DNA of 64,000 nucleotides from Cichorium intybus (taxonomy: Eukaryota; Streptophyta; Magnoliopsida; Asterales; Asteraceae), in assembly GCA_023525715.1 (NCBI GenBank), contig CM042016.1:63915382-63979381 (forward strand). The letters run 5' to 3'. The position numbers and the translations under genes are program-made. Under the pieces are notes generated by a model. That model saw only the letters and a program-made list of their open reading frames with translations, was not told the DNA's origin and searched no databases. Positions 40,940 to 54,445 of the stretch are shown in pieces. Numbering within the stretch: position 1 is the first letter of the stretch; every line of letters begins with the position of its first letter.

Positions 40940-42239
40940 CCTTGAAGATGACAGCTGAAATTCATTTAGTTTCTTTCTTATCCGTTTCTGCATCACCCAC
41001 TTGATGACTTCATTTCTCGACATCATATTTAGTCATCTTCCCACCAGGGGCGGAACACGGACAATACAAGAAGGGGGCCGAGTTCAAATGTGACAGATTA
41101 TAAACAATATATTTATTCTATAGAATTAATAATTGAATATTAAAATGTATATCATAAAATACTTACACCCATTTGTTTGTTTTGAATAGATATTCTAATT
41201 ACAAATTTATACGTATATATAATTTGTATAATTTCAAAGTCCTAATAAAATACATACATATATAACAATTACACTGATATAGATTTACTAGCAAAACCCA
41301 TACATTACACTAAATATATTACATACTTAATAAAAAATATTTAAAACTAACTAAATGAAGTATAAAAGACAACATTATATATTATATACTTTGTTTAATT
41401 TGCGTGTTTTTCTCCTCCGTGTGTAACTTTTTTTTGTCACGCGGGTTTTTTTGGATCCGTGTTTTGGATCCGTCTCTTTCGCGGATCCGCTTTCTCTCTC
41501 TCTCTTTTATTTCACTTCAACGCATTCACCGCCATCGACCTCCGCTATTCTGCTTCCTTCTTTCGATTTCTTCGTTTCCAGAACCACCGCCTCCCACCGC
41601 CTTCTTCACTTTGACCTCCGACTCCGCCATTTTTACACAGCAACAGAGCTCCACAGGTGGAAAAACCTTATCAATGGTGGCTTTAGAGTTTTTCTAGAAG
41701 GTTTGGCGGGGTGTGGGAGGGGTTGGGGTTTTTAACGGGGTGGGTGTTTTTTTACGAATCACGTTCCAACAGCTCTGCTTCAGCCGCTACGTCTCTTCAA
41801 GACCTCTCCTCCTCTCTGAATCCATGTAATTCTTTTACAGAAGTTCAGTTTCTCTCCAATCCAGCGAAAATTTTGTGTTCCCTCCAATTGAAAATTTAGG
41901 CGGTTTCAGTGTAGGAGGAATTCAGGAGCAGTTTTCTCATATCAGTGTACAGCAACAGCAAATCAAACTTCTAGAGGATGTGAGTTTTCTAACTGCGCCG
42001 GCTCCGGTGGTGATTACCGGTGTGCCGATAGCCTCCAAGGTCATTTGTTTACTTGAGGCGATGTGGGATAGATTTAGAGGCAAAGGACCACAGTCGGTAA
42101 ATACTTCTCGATAAACCCATTCACTTCTCGATTAAACCCAGTCACAAGGAATCAATTTCAGCTTATAAGACTGCAATCGATATCTTTACAAGGCAGCTAT
42201 CTAGATTTCGACAAACCCACTCACAAGTTGCAAGATTAA

Positions 42240-42720
42240 CGACTCGATTTTGATTAATTACAGGTTTTGATTTCGATTTCGATAGATTGCAGGTTCTATC
42301 TCAATTTCGATTCAAATACGAGTCCGATTGATTGCAAGTTTCGATTTCTTGACATTCGTTCATCACATTCGTTAATTGCAGTTCTCGACATTCGTTCATC
42401 TTATTCGTTTATTGCAGTTCTCGACATTTGTGAGATGGAATCAGACTTCTTCCTACTTCATTCATCTTCCTTTGTGAATCACCATGGATGGTCTGATTGA
42501 TTGCATGTTCGTCTTCGTTAATTGCAGGTTTGAATTGTCCGATTGATTGCAAGTTCAATGTCGAGTTCAACAGGTTCATCTTCACTAATTCCAGGTTTAA
42601 TCATATGCAATCAAATGGGTCGATTGATTGCAGGTTTAATGTTGACTTCAACATGTTCATCACAAATTCAAACAGCTAACATCTACGAAAATCGTCAGTT
42701 TTGTTGCATAGCAGGTCACT
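42240..42720 (+). repeat. Degenerate GATTGATTGCAGGTT repeats
   Basis: Words such as GATTGCAGGTT, GATTGCAAGTT, AATTGCAGTTCTCGACATTC and TTCATCTTC recur about ten times over 480 bp just before the eIF3a fragment. They resemble repeated splice acceptors but mark no exon I can identify. Confidence 0.6.
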
Positions 42721-42730
42721 CTGATTGATC

Positions 42731-43077
42731 ATGGCGACTTTTTCTAAACTGGCGAATGCTTTGAAATGTACAGAAGGTGAGTGTTATATTATCACAGATT
42801 CAAACCAACAAACAGTTTCTTTTTTCATACTCTTGAATCTTTTTCATGTTTTCTTATCTTGTGAGTTTTTTGTTTCTTTAGTTGGTCCAAAGATCTCAAA
42901 TGTGTGCACATATGGCTAACACTTTTCTTAATACACTTGATTGCAGAATTGACAAATGTTGGTCAGAAACAAGAGATCCACTGCAAGCTCTTCATGATCT
43001 TATTACATCAAAGAGGTACAGTGTATGGCAGAAAAACACACGAAAACCTTATGTTCAAGTACATTGAGCTGTGCAGG
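42731..43077 (+). pseudogene. eIF3a N-terminal fragment
   Basis: Exon 1 (42731-42776) starts MATFSKLANALKCTE and ends at GAAG|GTGAGT. Exon 2 (42957-43077) starts ELTNVGQKQ, then shifts frame to DPLQALHDLITSKRY and SVWQK, then shifts again to ENLMFKYIELC. These are the first about 50 residues of eukaryotic translation initiation factor 3 subunit a, in correct order. Two frameshifts and the loss of everything after this point make it a pseudogene fragment. Confidence 0.85.
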
Positions 43078-44429
43078 AAATGACTGCCATTTTCACTAAG
43101 TTTGAAAGCTTTGGTCTTGAAGGATGAAAGTCTAACAAGGATGACAAAACGGGCAAGTCCTCTAAATTTACTAAAATTTGTTTAGACAATGAACGCTTGC
43201 CTATTGTTCAATGAAACGAAACCAACAAAATACGATGTACAAAACTTTAAAAAAAATAGTAGACCTTGATGATCTAGAACCAGTCCGTGTTTATATTTTT
43301 CTTGTGATCAACAGGCTTTGGTTGACCATTGTTGTAGCTTGTGGTGCTGCTGGTTTGGTATTAACGGTTGGAAGTGAAATGTTTGAGGAGTCGAGAAGAC
43401 CACTTGGACCTGGACCATTTCAAACTACATAAATACCATTTCTTCTGGTGCAAGTCCAAGGTGTTAGGTTTAGCAAAAGAAAAAGAAGACACAAGTTTAT
43501 TTTATAATTCACTCTTAATCCATGATCATACCCATGAAAATTCGCTTCTTGAACTACTAGCTAAAGGTGAGTCACTGTTTACTCTTCTTTAAATTCCAAT
43601 CTTGTGAATCTGAATGTTTCTTGAAATACTTATATTTCATCATTGAATGTAATAATTTTGTGCGTCTTTCAAGGGTAGGGTGCAAAAACAATTCCATGGT
43701 TATTGACATCGGGGGAGGGGCAGCTGAAGAAGCATATAAGTGGAATAAAGTTACTAGAGAGCTATTGTGGTCTTTCCAAAAGTCAGGCACCCTTGACTTT
43801 ACCCTTGAAATGTAGTTTATTCTAAATTATACAATCCAATCCAATGCGTTAAACTTTGTTATCTCTGGACAATTTTTACTAATAATGGATATTGTTTTGT
43901 GTCGTTAAATTTAACTCTTCAACAGTTAAGTTTATTTTAGATGACTATTTTACCCTTGGAACATCACCAGTTGCTTCAATCACTGCACAACAAAATATAA
44001 TTTCCAGATTAAATATGCAAACAGATTGGTTCAATTTGATTTTAATTTATTTCTGTGGTTTTGCAGGTGGGCGACTTGAAAAAGTGAATTATCCTTCTTC
44101 CCTAAGATGTGTGGATTATGATCTAAAATTTATACAAGCAATCCTGTAAAAGCCATGGTTGCTCTTGCTGTAAGTATATATTAGCAAGTTTAATATTGAT
44201 GGAAGTTGGATCAAACCTGAAAGCCATAACAAAACCTCATTATTAGCTTAGTACTGTACAAGCGTTTGAAAAGTACTATATTTGAAAAATAGTTTATTTT
44301 TTACAACTTATTTGGCCCAATAATCCTAATTCCCAAAAAAAGGTGAGTCCCTTTTACAGTGTTATACCTACGATCAATGACATTTCCAAATAATTTACAT
44401 ATGATATTTTTCATCTTCTTCATTTAAGG

Positions 44430-46265
44430 TGGGCTGCTAGCTCTTGTGCAATGGATACCTTGTATGATTTAGACCTCATATCCAACACAGCACCTGTAAT
44501 TCTGAATAATTAAAAAACTTGGTTCCAAGTGATATCAACAAGCATGAAATTGGGATCTACAGGAGTTTCCCATGTGGAAGGAGTTAGTAGGATTGATCTT
44601 AAAGAAAAGTACTCCCAAGATTCTGCTTTTAAATCGAACTGCAAATTATCTTTCATGGTAACAAAACCACTTAAACTCCATACATACATACATACATACT
44701 TTCATATTCACACAAACAAAAACATATTTAAGTAATGTAGTTTTAGGTGTAAGTAAAACCTTTTTTCCCTTTAATAACTTGTCTTTTTGTGATCTTTTCT
44801 GGAGAAGATCTTTATTTCACATGATGATATCTTACTTTAGGTGTCATTTGAATTTATTTTTGTGTTGTGTGTAGGTATTAATCACCATAATCAATTCAGG
44901 TTCATGGAATGTAAAAACCGAAAAAATGACACCTCTCTGTTGTTACCACATTGATTTCTTCATTCAATGGCTGCCAAAATACTTAAGAGATGCAGCAAAT
45001 AAGGTCTCACCCTTTCATTTTCTTATTTAATTCTCTTTTTTTGGGTTTCTGAATAAGATATTATTTGGACGATTTTGCCCTTGTAGATTATGGCACTTCT
45101 TGGTGATTATGATGCGATTCATGTTCGGAGATGTGATATTTTAAAAACAAGAAAAGACCGATTTGGTGTTGATAGGACATTACATCCTCACCTTGATAGA
45201 GATACAAGTCCTCAGTTTGTTTGTTCTTTCAAAGTGGGTCTCACAAGGGCGGATGATATTTATCGCGTCAAATGAAAAGACTCCAAATTTTTTTCGCCTC
45301 TTTCCGTTAGGTAATTTTTTATTTATTCCGCCTTTTTCTTTCTTTCAAAATAGCATCTTATATTTGGATATTGCTTAGATGGGGTTATATTTTAGTTGTA
45401 GTTATATAATAATGACAAAAAAGAAGAATGTTTTACTTTTTGTAGAAAAATGTTCCCCTTTTTATTTTTACAAATTTAAGCGACACTTTTCATTTTTCGC
45501 CGGTTTATGTAACAACGTTTCACACTTTTACCAATTTATGCCACGAACGCGAATTATTCAACCATGTGATTTTATTAATTTTGAATCTTTTGGTCTTAAT
45601 TTGGAAAAAAAATATTAAATGTTGTTGCATAAATGCGTATTTTACAATTTGAGAATATAAACCTAATGACACGGTTAAATACATACATATGCAACTATGT
45701 TTCAATTTCTTTTACCTATTTATGCAACTATGTTTAAATTTTTTCTGCCTATTTATGCAATCATGTTTGAATTTTTTTACCTAATTATGCAACAATGTTT
45801 CACATTTTTAACGATTTATACAACCATGTTTCAACCGGTAAATGTTGCATCTTTTGGTCCTAAATTGAAGCATCATTGGTATAAAAAATCACTTTCTTTA
45901 CACAAGTTGAAAAAAATAAAAATGAAACTTTGTTGCATAAATGGTCATTCAACCCTATCCACATATCAGTAAAATCTTATATCATAATAAATATATTATT
46001 CCTTACATCATGATTTAGGATCAAGATATTACAAAATTAGAAATTGTCTTTCTTTTAAAAGTCATTATATTTTGTTTATGATAATTTCAAGTACAAACTA
46101 CCATATTCATCGAATTATAGCAACATTTTGAATCGAGTAGTAGAAAATAATTACCAATTATTCATGATAGAAAGATTTATTTTATCTGGATCCAAAAATT
46201 ATATAAAAACATATAAAGAAGCCGATACGGATGTAAGCCTCACTGATGACCACAACAAAAATACA
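44430..46265 (+). pseudogene. O-fucosyltransferase-family fragment
   Basis: Scattered exon pieces fit a plant GDP-fucose O-fucosyltransferase-family protein: DLDLISNTAPVILNN (about 44465), STSMKLGSTGVSHVEGVSRI (44535-44595), RFMECKNRKNDTSLLLP (about 44900), GDYDAIHVRR...KTRKDRFGVDRTLHPHLDRD (about 45095-45205), RMIFIASNEKTPNFF (about 45250-45295), and DTDVSLTDD (about 46208-46235). Family HVRRGD reads HVRRCD here. Frame changes occur in at least two exons and the stretch between 45310 and 46200 has lost its exon content. The match rests on recalled family motifs. Confidence 0.72.
45500..45836. repeat. About 33-bp minisatellite
   Basis: TATGCAACTATGTTT(C/A)A-type units recur at 45689, 45721, 45754, 45786 and about 45817, with looser copies from 45500. 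They lie within the O-fucosyltransferase remnant, where exons are expected. Confidence 0.7.
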
Positions 46266-47805
46266 AAGAAAATGTTTTCGTATTTCCTTATTTGAAACTC
46301 TAGAGAATATGTAATGAAATCACCAGGTCGAGTAACATATCAAAGTGGATTGGGTTTGATAATGATTTTTCCTTTCCTTTTTCTTTTTTAACATATAAAA
46401 AGAATATATTATATATGATTGAAAAATTGTGAAAGTATTAATCTATATTTTAGGGAAGCCACCAAAATTCTCCAAAAGTATGAAAATATACTCCAATTCA
46501 AAAATAAAGATACAAAAATTATTTGATTCTAAGAGCTGGTGGTGAAATGGTATACATATTGATTTTTTCTACGAGTCCTTTTAGCAAAAAAAAAAAAAAA
46601 AAAAAAGAATAAAAAATTACAAGCCTAGGTAAATTTTGCGCACCCAACTTTGGTCTGATAGTGTTGGATGGCTCGAATGTAAGTAAACTCCAAGAATTTA
46701 GATACATAATATGATAATAATAACCCTTTAATACGACGATTGGGTACAATTCATTACACTTGGGAATTGAAAACAGAACTAGCCACATTTGGAAATTTAA
46801 ATTTATATACTTTTGTTTACCTAATTAGGAGAAGTGAAATTAACCCAATTATAGCAACTAACTTTATTCAGCACCACAAAACGGTAATCTACTTTGACAG
46901 CTGCATTTCTGGTGCAAAATCGTCAGATATGCATTCTAAAGTTGCCTGTTACTTTGTTCTACTCCTCAACAATAACAATCCTCTTCTACTCTTCATAAAT
47001 GATAGCTAGGCATGTGAATGAGCAGTAGCTTTTAATTTGACAGCTAGACTAATTTTCTAATGAACTTTAACCCATAGACCTTTTTTTGAAGAACCTTCCA
47101 ATAAAACTAATATGTAATTACCACTGGTGCAACAAATGAAAAAACTGGATGAAAACAATAACTTTTGACATACCACAGGGACTAAAGTTGTGATTTACTC
47201 CAAAAAATGAAAAATATAAAAAACACGATCTAACATGTTAATTTGTTAAGTTGCTAATTTATTGAATCTTCTGTAGGCTATGAATTTCTTTGCTGGATTA
47301 TTACTATTGTTTATGCATGAAGAAAATGCCTTTTGGTGTGTTGTATGGTATCTGCATTTCTTTCTCTTTTGTCCTATATTTATATTTCTTTGAAATATAA
47401 CTTTTATTCAGGGTTAATTACAAAAAATAGCAACACAGTCTTATTCATTTGTTTATTATGGTTTTCTACTTCCGTTTCTTCCTATTACAACTTTTTTACT
47501 TTCAAAATTCTACCAATGTCTTCCAAACCAACTTTTATTGCTACACTGGTAGTCTTTTCAAAGTACAATGTTTTAATAAGAAAAAAACTGAAAGTACAAT
47601 GACTTCATTGGGTAGATTTCTCATATTAAAAATCACAGCTTATGCTGGTCCAATGTTGTATAGGACCCGCATTAGTGACAACAAAAGACGCAGGGGAGTC
47701 AATCACATTGCTTCAGTCACTAGCTGGGTCAACATTTCACATAGTTAACTTCTGTAGACCGCCTGCATGGGTTATTAAAATGTAAATGAATCAACATTAC
47801 AAGTT

Positions 47806-48160
47806 TTGAGAAATAAACATAGCCCAGCTGTACATGCTGCAGTAGAGGAAAGATCAAAAGGGCTATTGTTGTTGAAAGAAAATGAAATAAACCGGGCAGG
47901 GGTAAAATTGTCAAATGCTATATTACAACGAACGGATTCCGAGTTTACTAATGAAGATGAACTTTATATCGGTGTGTCAAAGGAAGTGGAGATTAATTCC
48001 CTTCCAGATCTTCAATATCAGGTAATATGGTCTCCTATTCGTATATGCAAGAAATACCAACGTACTTTTCTTTTAACAATTATTATATATTTATATGTTT
48101 TTTTAGATCTTGTGGTTGAAGAATGAGTTGTGCACAATGCTAGACTGCAGCACTCAGGTT
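47806..48160 (+). other. Unidentified exon-like fragment
   Basis: An open stretch reads HSPAVHAAVEERSKGLLLL, then INRAGVKLSNAILQ and EVEINSLPDLQYQ, ending at a CAG|GTAATA donor. A short following stretch (about 48107-48158) reads ILWLKNELCTMLDCSTQ. Composition is protein-like and orientation matches the Helitron. Family not recognised. Confidence 0.4.
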
Positions 48161-48486
48161 AATATTCACACTGTCAAATAACGCATTGTACTTTGGAAGA
48201 TTTATCCAATTATACCATTGTACTTTCAAATTTATTTCTTTTTTTATGACAGTGAAAGTTTCCCTTTATTTAGATCTATTAAGTTGTTCTTTATGCATTA
48301 AGTAAAAAACAAACACTGTATGACCGGATCAAATTTGTTCTTCATGGAAAAGGCTCTATCATGTTTGTTTATCGGTGTCCTTCTCCCAGACACAACGAAC
48401 GTCTAACAGTAAATTCATTAAACCAACGGATACTTATCCACTACCAAAAAAAATACTGTAATAAAACCCAAAATTTCTCACTAGAC

Positions 48487-48512
48487 CCGTGCGGAGCACG
48501 GTAAAATACTAG
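48487..48512 (+). other. Helitron 3' hairpin and CTAG end
   Basis: CCGTGC-GGA-GCACGG gives a perfect 6-bp stem, followed by TAAAATA and CTAG, then T. Stem, spacing and terminal tetranucleotide all fit a Helitron 3' end. Confidence 0.82.
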
Positions 48513-49629
48513 TTCAACAAAAATAAAAACATCAGCATAAATAAATAATTAGACTACAAGTAAAACATTAATGTGGCAGTGGCAGGAGGCTCGAAAAACA
48601 TACCGAGAAGCAAACTCCAAAAGTAAACAGTTGAATATAAATATAATAGACATAATGCATATATGTCTCTCACAATAAGACGTATATAGTAAGTGTAAGC
48701 CTGACACCCGTTGACAAAAAGAAATACATATTTTCTGATGGGCCTCAAAAGAAAAAGTAAGAGGAAGCTAACCCCCAAACAAATCTGGTGAGTGCGTACC
48801 AGGACGGATCTCAGTGGTGGGTGTGGTAGGAGATAGGCTAAGGTGGCTGCTCTCCGGCAATTGATGAGTTCCAACTATTGACAGTAACACAAAAATCAGA
48901 GGAAATTGGTCTTACAAAATGCCAAACCACCCTTGCAAAATATTTGTATATTTAAAATAAAGTAAAAATTATTATTGACCAGAAGACATCTTTGGTAATG
49001 ATGATGCACATTGGAGGAAATAACGAATTGAACTTGTTAGGTTTTTCAGCAAGTAGAAATATCCAATTTTCGTGGTTCAGGACTTTACTAAAGGTTTAAT
49101 TGTACATTCTAACCCTTTCTAACTTAAAACGTATCTACACTAAAGGCTTAATTGTACATTCAAGAGGCGATATGGAGTGGGACTTTAGGAAGTCACATAC
49201 TCCCATGTGACATGCATTGCGACTTGAATATGACACATGCATGTGGTCTCCAAAGGCCAATTACAAACTTCCTAAAAAATGGCATGGTCAAGAGAGATCC
49301 AAGCCAATTCAAATGTAAACAAATACCTAAAAGTCATGATCCATATCCGTAACTTAGTCAAGATTTATGTGAAAAAGCTGGAAAATGAAATACGATGACT
49401 TACCAATTAAGTAAGCATGTTAATCAACCAAAGAATGACAAATTATGAGGATTTAATCTTACATGATTAGATTTCAACGTCACAAAAGAGGCCCAAATAC
49501 ATCAAATCCCAATTAAGGAGTCTTAGTTACAACATACAGAATAATGTTTGCACAATGAGAACTGTACTGTGCAGAGGTTTCAACTCACCATACATCAAGT
49601 ATACAAAAGAAAGCTGTTTGCTTTTGATA
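48513..49629. other. Intergenic, 3' flank of the helicase gene
   Basis: Minus-strand downstream region of the helicase gene. No gene, RNA or repeat family recognised. ACTAAAGGTTTAATTGTACATTC-like sequence is doubled near 49087 and 49139. Confidence 0.5.
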
Positions 49630-52600
49630 TCAATTGCTCAAAAGTGGAAACTCAGGACTTTGATACAACATTTCTATGAGCGTTTCCCGGCTAATATCCA
49701 GCTCCACCATGTTCAGAAATATGGCATTTCCACGTGGGACCTTTGAGGAATCTTTTGTAAAACTTACAGTGACGAGTGGATTATCGATCTTTTCACAGGC
49801 AACAACAAGAGCATCAAATAAATAGTCTTCCTTTATGCCCTTGATTAGCCCCTCAGCAAATGTAGATGGCAGTACGGAAGCTAAATGAGGGCATCCCAAA
49901 ACATCAAGCAAATGATCACAGAAGTGTTGTCCGGTGTTTACACAAATCATGGAAAGAAGAACAGTTAATCTCAAAACCAAAATGTCATATGACTCCTCCT
50001 TTGATCTTGTTACCCATTCCAACAAATCATTCTGGGAATTTAAAATTCCGCTAACCATTGAAGCTAAAGATTGATGGATATCCTTCATGATATCCGAGCA
50101 TGTAACACTGCCTCCGTTTGAACCCATACCCCATTCCTCATAAGTAAGCCATTCAACACAAGAAGATCTTGTCATGTAAACATAATCACGAAAGCAAAAT
50201 GACAAGATTAGAAGACGCTCTACAAGATATAAGAAACAAGCTGGTGACATACAGTCATCGGTTCTCAGCCAACCCGCAGAAAGCATGGTCTCTTTCAGTA
50301 CATTATGTAAACTTATAGCTAGATCCACATTTTTCGAACTTGATTTATCAGCATTGACCATATCAAATAAAGCTTTCCAGTTCATGGAAGAAAAATGTTT
50401 AACTTTTCTCATGGTATCACCATTGAAGTCAACCATTCTGTATGCTAGAAATGCCATTGCTATTCTCCCAAGCTGCCAACATGTTAGACCTTCACGTGAT
50501 TTGCTGTTTATGTTGATTGCTTCTTTGAGCATGCTAAGAAATGTTTCATTTCCCCTCAGAGATATCATTTCCTTCGACTGTGCGTTTTTCCAGTTTATAT
50601 GAAAGACATTGCTCATGAACTCATCCATGGAAAATTGAACAAATTGATCAACAATCCTACCAACACGCACACGAGTATTACGCCAATCATTCAGTACCTT
50701 GCATTTCTGCAGAGATTCTGTAACTTTGAACAAATTTGTAAGTATTTTCACGCGTTGATGCATGGAGACGTTTTTCACAGTTGCGTAAGCATGAAGAGAT
50801 TGAAGCTTTCTCAACACTTTTTGAGCAACAAAAAGTAATTCGGAACTCAAATATCGTGAAGCCACAGATGAAAAGTTACCAGCATGAATGATGTGCAAAT
50901 ATCCGTTCGTGTGCATATTACGGGGATTCATCTCTTTCACCCAATGGGCTTCGGCATTGAGCACGACATAGCTTCCCTTTTTATCACCTTCATACTTCCT
51001 CATTCCAAAATAATTGCAAATGAAATCCTCGTATATTTTACTATCTTTGCGACTATGACCCCGCCTAGAGCTCCAGTCAATTAGTTCCCTTATCATCAGT
51101 TCCTTCCAATAACTCCAAAAGTAAATCAAACCTTCCATGGAGATGATATTTTTCGATAACTGGCTTTCTAAATGCTTTATCTTGTCATCATCATCCCACA
51201 TTTCAATACTTGCATTGACACTACAATCTGAGCCGAGATAGACATCAAGAATTCTTCGGGAAACCAGAAAATGTATCCTAAGGCTTCTTTCTTTTGGTGT
51301 TTCACTCAAATACTTCCACATCTCACATAAGCTGATTTCTGGGCTTGATAAAATGTTTATCTCTGCACGTGCCAAAGCAGAATCCTGTGAATCATGATCA
51401 CTCTCCAGGTATAAGTTTGCATTATCCAGCAGCCGATTTTTCTGTTTAAAGTCCTTCAGCGGCCATGCTCTTTTCCCACAAGCCCAAAGAGATCCAAAGA
51501 AGACATACCATAGTATGCTCAATGCTGCTTTTATTGATTGATCATCTTCATTACCAATCTTGGCTGCTTCTACAAACTTTCCGCGTATTTCTAACAATCT
51601 CAGAAACTCGTTTACACGGTTAACGGACTTAAAAAAGGAATGCATTAGCTGAATCACATCGTTTTCAATTTTCTCTATCTCCTGAGTCGTCTTCACCTGT
51701 TTCATACTCACAGCTAAGGAATTTGCTTTGTAGCAATCTATGAACTCAAGGCCTTTAATTAATAGTTCTTCTTGATTTTTCCCTTCTGACAAAATGCTTG
51801 CCTCTTTGCTCACAAACTGATAAAAGAAATTTGAGCAACTTTCGGCGATTGCAACAGCCTTACTTAGTAATTCATCCTTTTGTGAAAAAGGTTCATCCGT
51901 GCTTTGAAGAACCAAAGAGTTCAACAAGACATGCCACAGGATTAGCAATGATGATTCCCTGTCAAGTCTGTGAGGAAGGTCAGCTGCAGGATCTATTTTG
52001 AGCCATGAGACCTTTGCAGCCTCTTTAAAGTTGCCCCATTCTATTTCCAGAGATATAAGTTCATCAAAGCACCGCTTTTTTGTTAAAAATCTCCTCATCT
52101 CATCCTTGGAGTGAAAAGACCGAACAAATTTCATCATGCCCTTGAAATCTTCGACACCAAGAGAGTAAAGAGCACATTTATGAAGAACGTGTTTTTCAAT
52201 TTTCTGTATCTCATGATTCGTCTTCACCTGTTCCAAACTCATAGCCAACTCATTATTTTTGTAGCAATCTATGAACTCATGGCCCTTTTTTAATAATTCT
52301 TCTTCACTTTTTCCTTCGGACAAAATTCTCGCCTCTTTCATCACAAACTGACAGAAGTCATCAGAGCTGCTTTTGGCAATTGAAACAGCCTTCTTTAGCA
52401 ATTCATCCTTTGGTGTGAAAGGTTCATCCACATTTTGAAAAAGCGGAGAGTTCAAAAATACATGCCACAAGATTGTCAATGACGATTGCCTGTGAAGTCC
52501 ACCCATGTAAAGAAGGTCAGCTTCAAACACAGGATCTGGTTTGAGCCTTGCCACCTTTGCAGCTTCTTGAAAGTTTCCCCATTCTACTTCAAGGGATATA

Positions 52601-54445
52601 AGTTCATCAAAGCATCTCTTTTTTGTTAAGAATTCCCGCATCTCATCCTTGGAGTGAAAAGAACTAACAAATGCCATCATACTCTTCAAATCCTTGACAC
52701 CAAAATAGTAAACAGCGCCTTTTTTAAAAAACTCTTGTTCAGCACCCCCACATCCTCCCCACTGCCCTATTAACCGAATACCCATTTCAAATAAATTTCC
52801 ATCAGCGCAGGCAGAAAGACACTTCGCAAACGCCCCTGCCTTCTCATATTCTTCCGCTGCACGTTTATATGACTTTTGAATGTGAATATCAGACAAAATA
52901 GATACTAACCTTGTTGGGGAAAACAAACCACAAGCAACACATACAACACAAGGATTAAGGTACAAGAGAAACAAAAAAAAGTCGTGTGGTTCGTACGATA
53001 AGTGTAATCGTGCTGTGTACAAACACATGAGAGAGAGAGAGAGAGATTTTGGGACTAAAATTCAATGGGGCCCAGCAAAGGCTGCGCCCTCAGACTCTTG
53101 CCACCTTCGTGTTGGTCAGTTCCCTCTCAGAACAATCAGAATCCACAAATCAACAAAGCTTATTTCCCAAAGGAGGGACATTTAACTGTTGGGGACTAAA
53201 TATTCGACGTTTGTCTCCATTAGTTTACGACTGCTGATAATATATGTAGTGGGCTAAATATTTCTTAGACTTAAATCATCTATGTCAATCTGATATGGTA
53301 GAAATAGTTTGTTAACCTTAAAAATTGAATGGATTTCACAAAGGAGGTATTGTGGAAAGAAAGTAAGATATTACCAGCTGTCTTATAATCCTCCGTCTCA
53401 TAGAAACACTCAGCGGCCAACATATGCTTTCCAAGAGAGCCAAATAGCTCGGCAGCTTCCTTAAAAATATTCTTCCTTTCTAGCTGTGAAGTGTGCGTAC
53501 CATCAGCAATTGCACGGAGTTGATAAGCCTTGGCCAATCTTTCAGAGTTTTTGTCCCCAGCCTTCATGAAGCACATATGTGCCATCCCAAAGTTATTCTC
53601 ATGAAATAGCTGCAATTAAATAAAACAGGTATTAATAGAAACCTCAACACAAACCAACTTCTCAAATCTCATAATCTGGAAATAGATCAGACCTTTATGC
53701 CACGTGATCTCCATTCGTCTTTACTGCTTGGAATTTTCATTTCTTCAGCAAACGAACCATTCAAATCTTTGACTTCAACAAGGCTCAACTTTTTCCAGTA
53801 ATCAAAGATTGGAAGAGAGAAACCTGTAGTTTCAGAAATCCATAACCTCTGTCTTGTTCGTGTGATTGCTACATATAACTGCTTCAGTTCACTGCATAAA
53901 ACTATGTGCTTTTCCATATCGAAACATGCACACAGTGCAGAAGAGCTCAAGTCGAGGAGGTCTTTTCCCTTCATATACTCATAAATGATTCGCCATTCAT
54001 TTGAGAAAGTGCATGTAGTAAAAAAGTCATATAGCAATACATCCTACAAAACATGGAATAGCGAGTTCATTATGTGCATCATAATGTTTTGGCTTTTGTG
54101 GTCGTACAGATAATTTCATCTTGCGATTTAAAAACATATAAAAGATAATTGTATTACCTGAAACTCTAAGCCTTTAGACTCCATGATTGTTAGAACAAGG
54201 GCATTCTTCCCAACAATGTCAACTACCTTCTTCTTAAGATATTCATCCCGAACTAAAATGACTTGCTCAGCACCAAATCCAATGACCTGCTGACAACCAT
54301 CTTCATTGCTTCCAAATATGGTTTTAATAGCATTATCACCCGTATCAGTTTCAAGCAAAATAGGTAGTTCCCCACTTATTCGACTAGTCTCTGGCCTCAA
54401 AGCATCAACAAACAAAGGAAAAAAGTGGCAAAGGAGGTTGATAAC
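49630..54445 (-). CDS. 3' part: UvrD motifs V-VI and helical-repeat tail
   Basis: Directly after the Copia LTR the host frame resumes with INLLCHFFPLF, then FGAEQVILVRD, motif V TIMESKGLEFQ (about 54170) and motif VI QLYVAITRTRQRLWI (about 53870). An exon rich in TPR-like helices follows (NNFGMAHMCFMKAGD, AAELFGSLGKHMLAAECF). The last exon is 3.3 kb, about 1091 codons, and begins with SYKRAAEEYEKAGAFAKCLS. It holds an internal 181-codon tandem duplication and ends with PEFPLLSN and TGA. The tail looks like an alpha-solenoid for protein binding; no enzyme motif is seen in it. An in-frame ATG at 53028, after a (CT)n leader inside the last intron, could act as an alternative start. Confidence 0.8.
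51652..52737 (-). repeat. 181-codon tandem duplication in the TPR-like tail
   Basis: Two adjacent 543-bp coding units, at about 52737-52195 and 52194-51652. Matching landmarks are GVKDLKSMM / GVEDFKGMM, SFHSKDEMR-FLTKKRCFDE in both, EWGNFQEAAK / EWGNFKEAAK, LTILWHVFLNS / LLILWHVLLNS, and EFIDCYKNN / EFIDCYKAN. The period is a whole number of codons, so the frame is kept. Confidence 0.92.

Larger units (their letters stand above)
40939..48512 (+). mobile_element. Probable gene-capturing Helitron, 5' end unknown
   Basis: The right border is well defined (48487-48512). Upstream on the same strand lie fragments of two unrelated genes, eIF3a and an O-fucosyltransferase, both decayed, as in the two better-bounded Helitrons. 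I could not find a TC...CTAATAAA-type start, so the left limit given is only the end of the preceding TA run. 41380-42730 looks like captured 5' UTR with pyrimidine tracts; 46270-47800 holds nothing I recognise. Confidence 0.5.

Noticed and set aside
41040..41060. CAGGGGCGGA motif resembling a hAT terminal inverted repeat
   Set aside because: No matching opposite end or 8-bp duplication was found nearby.
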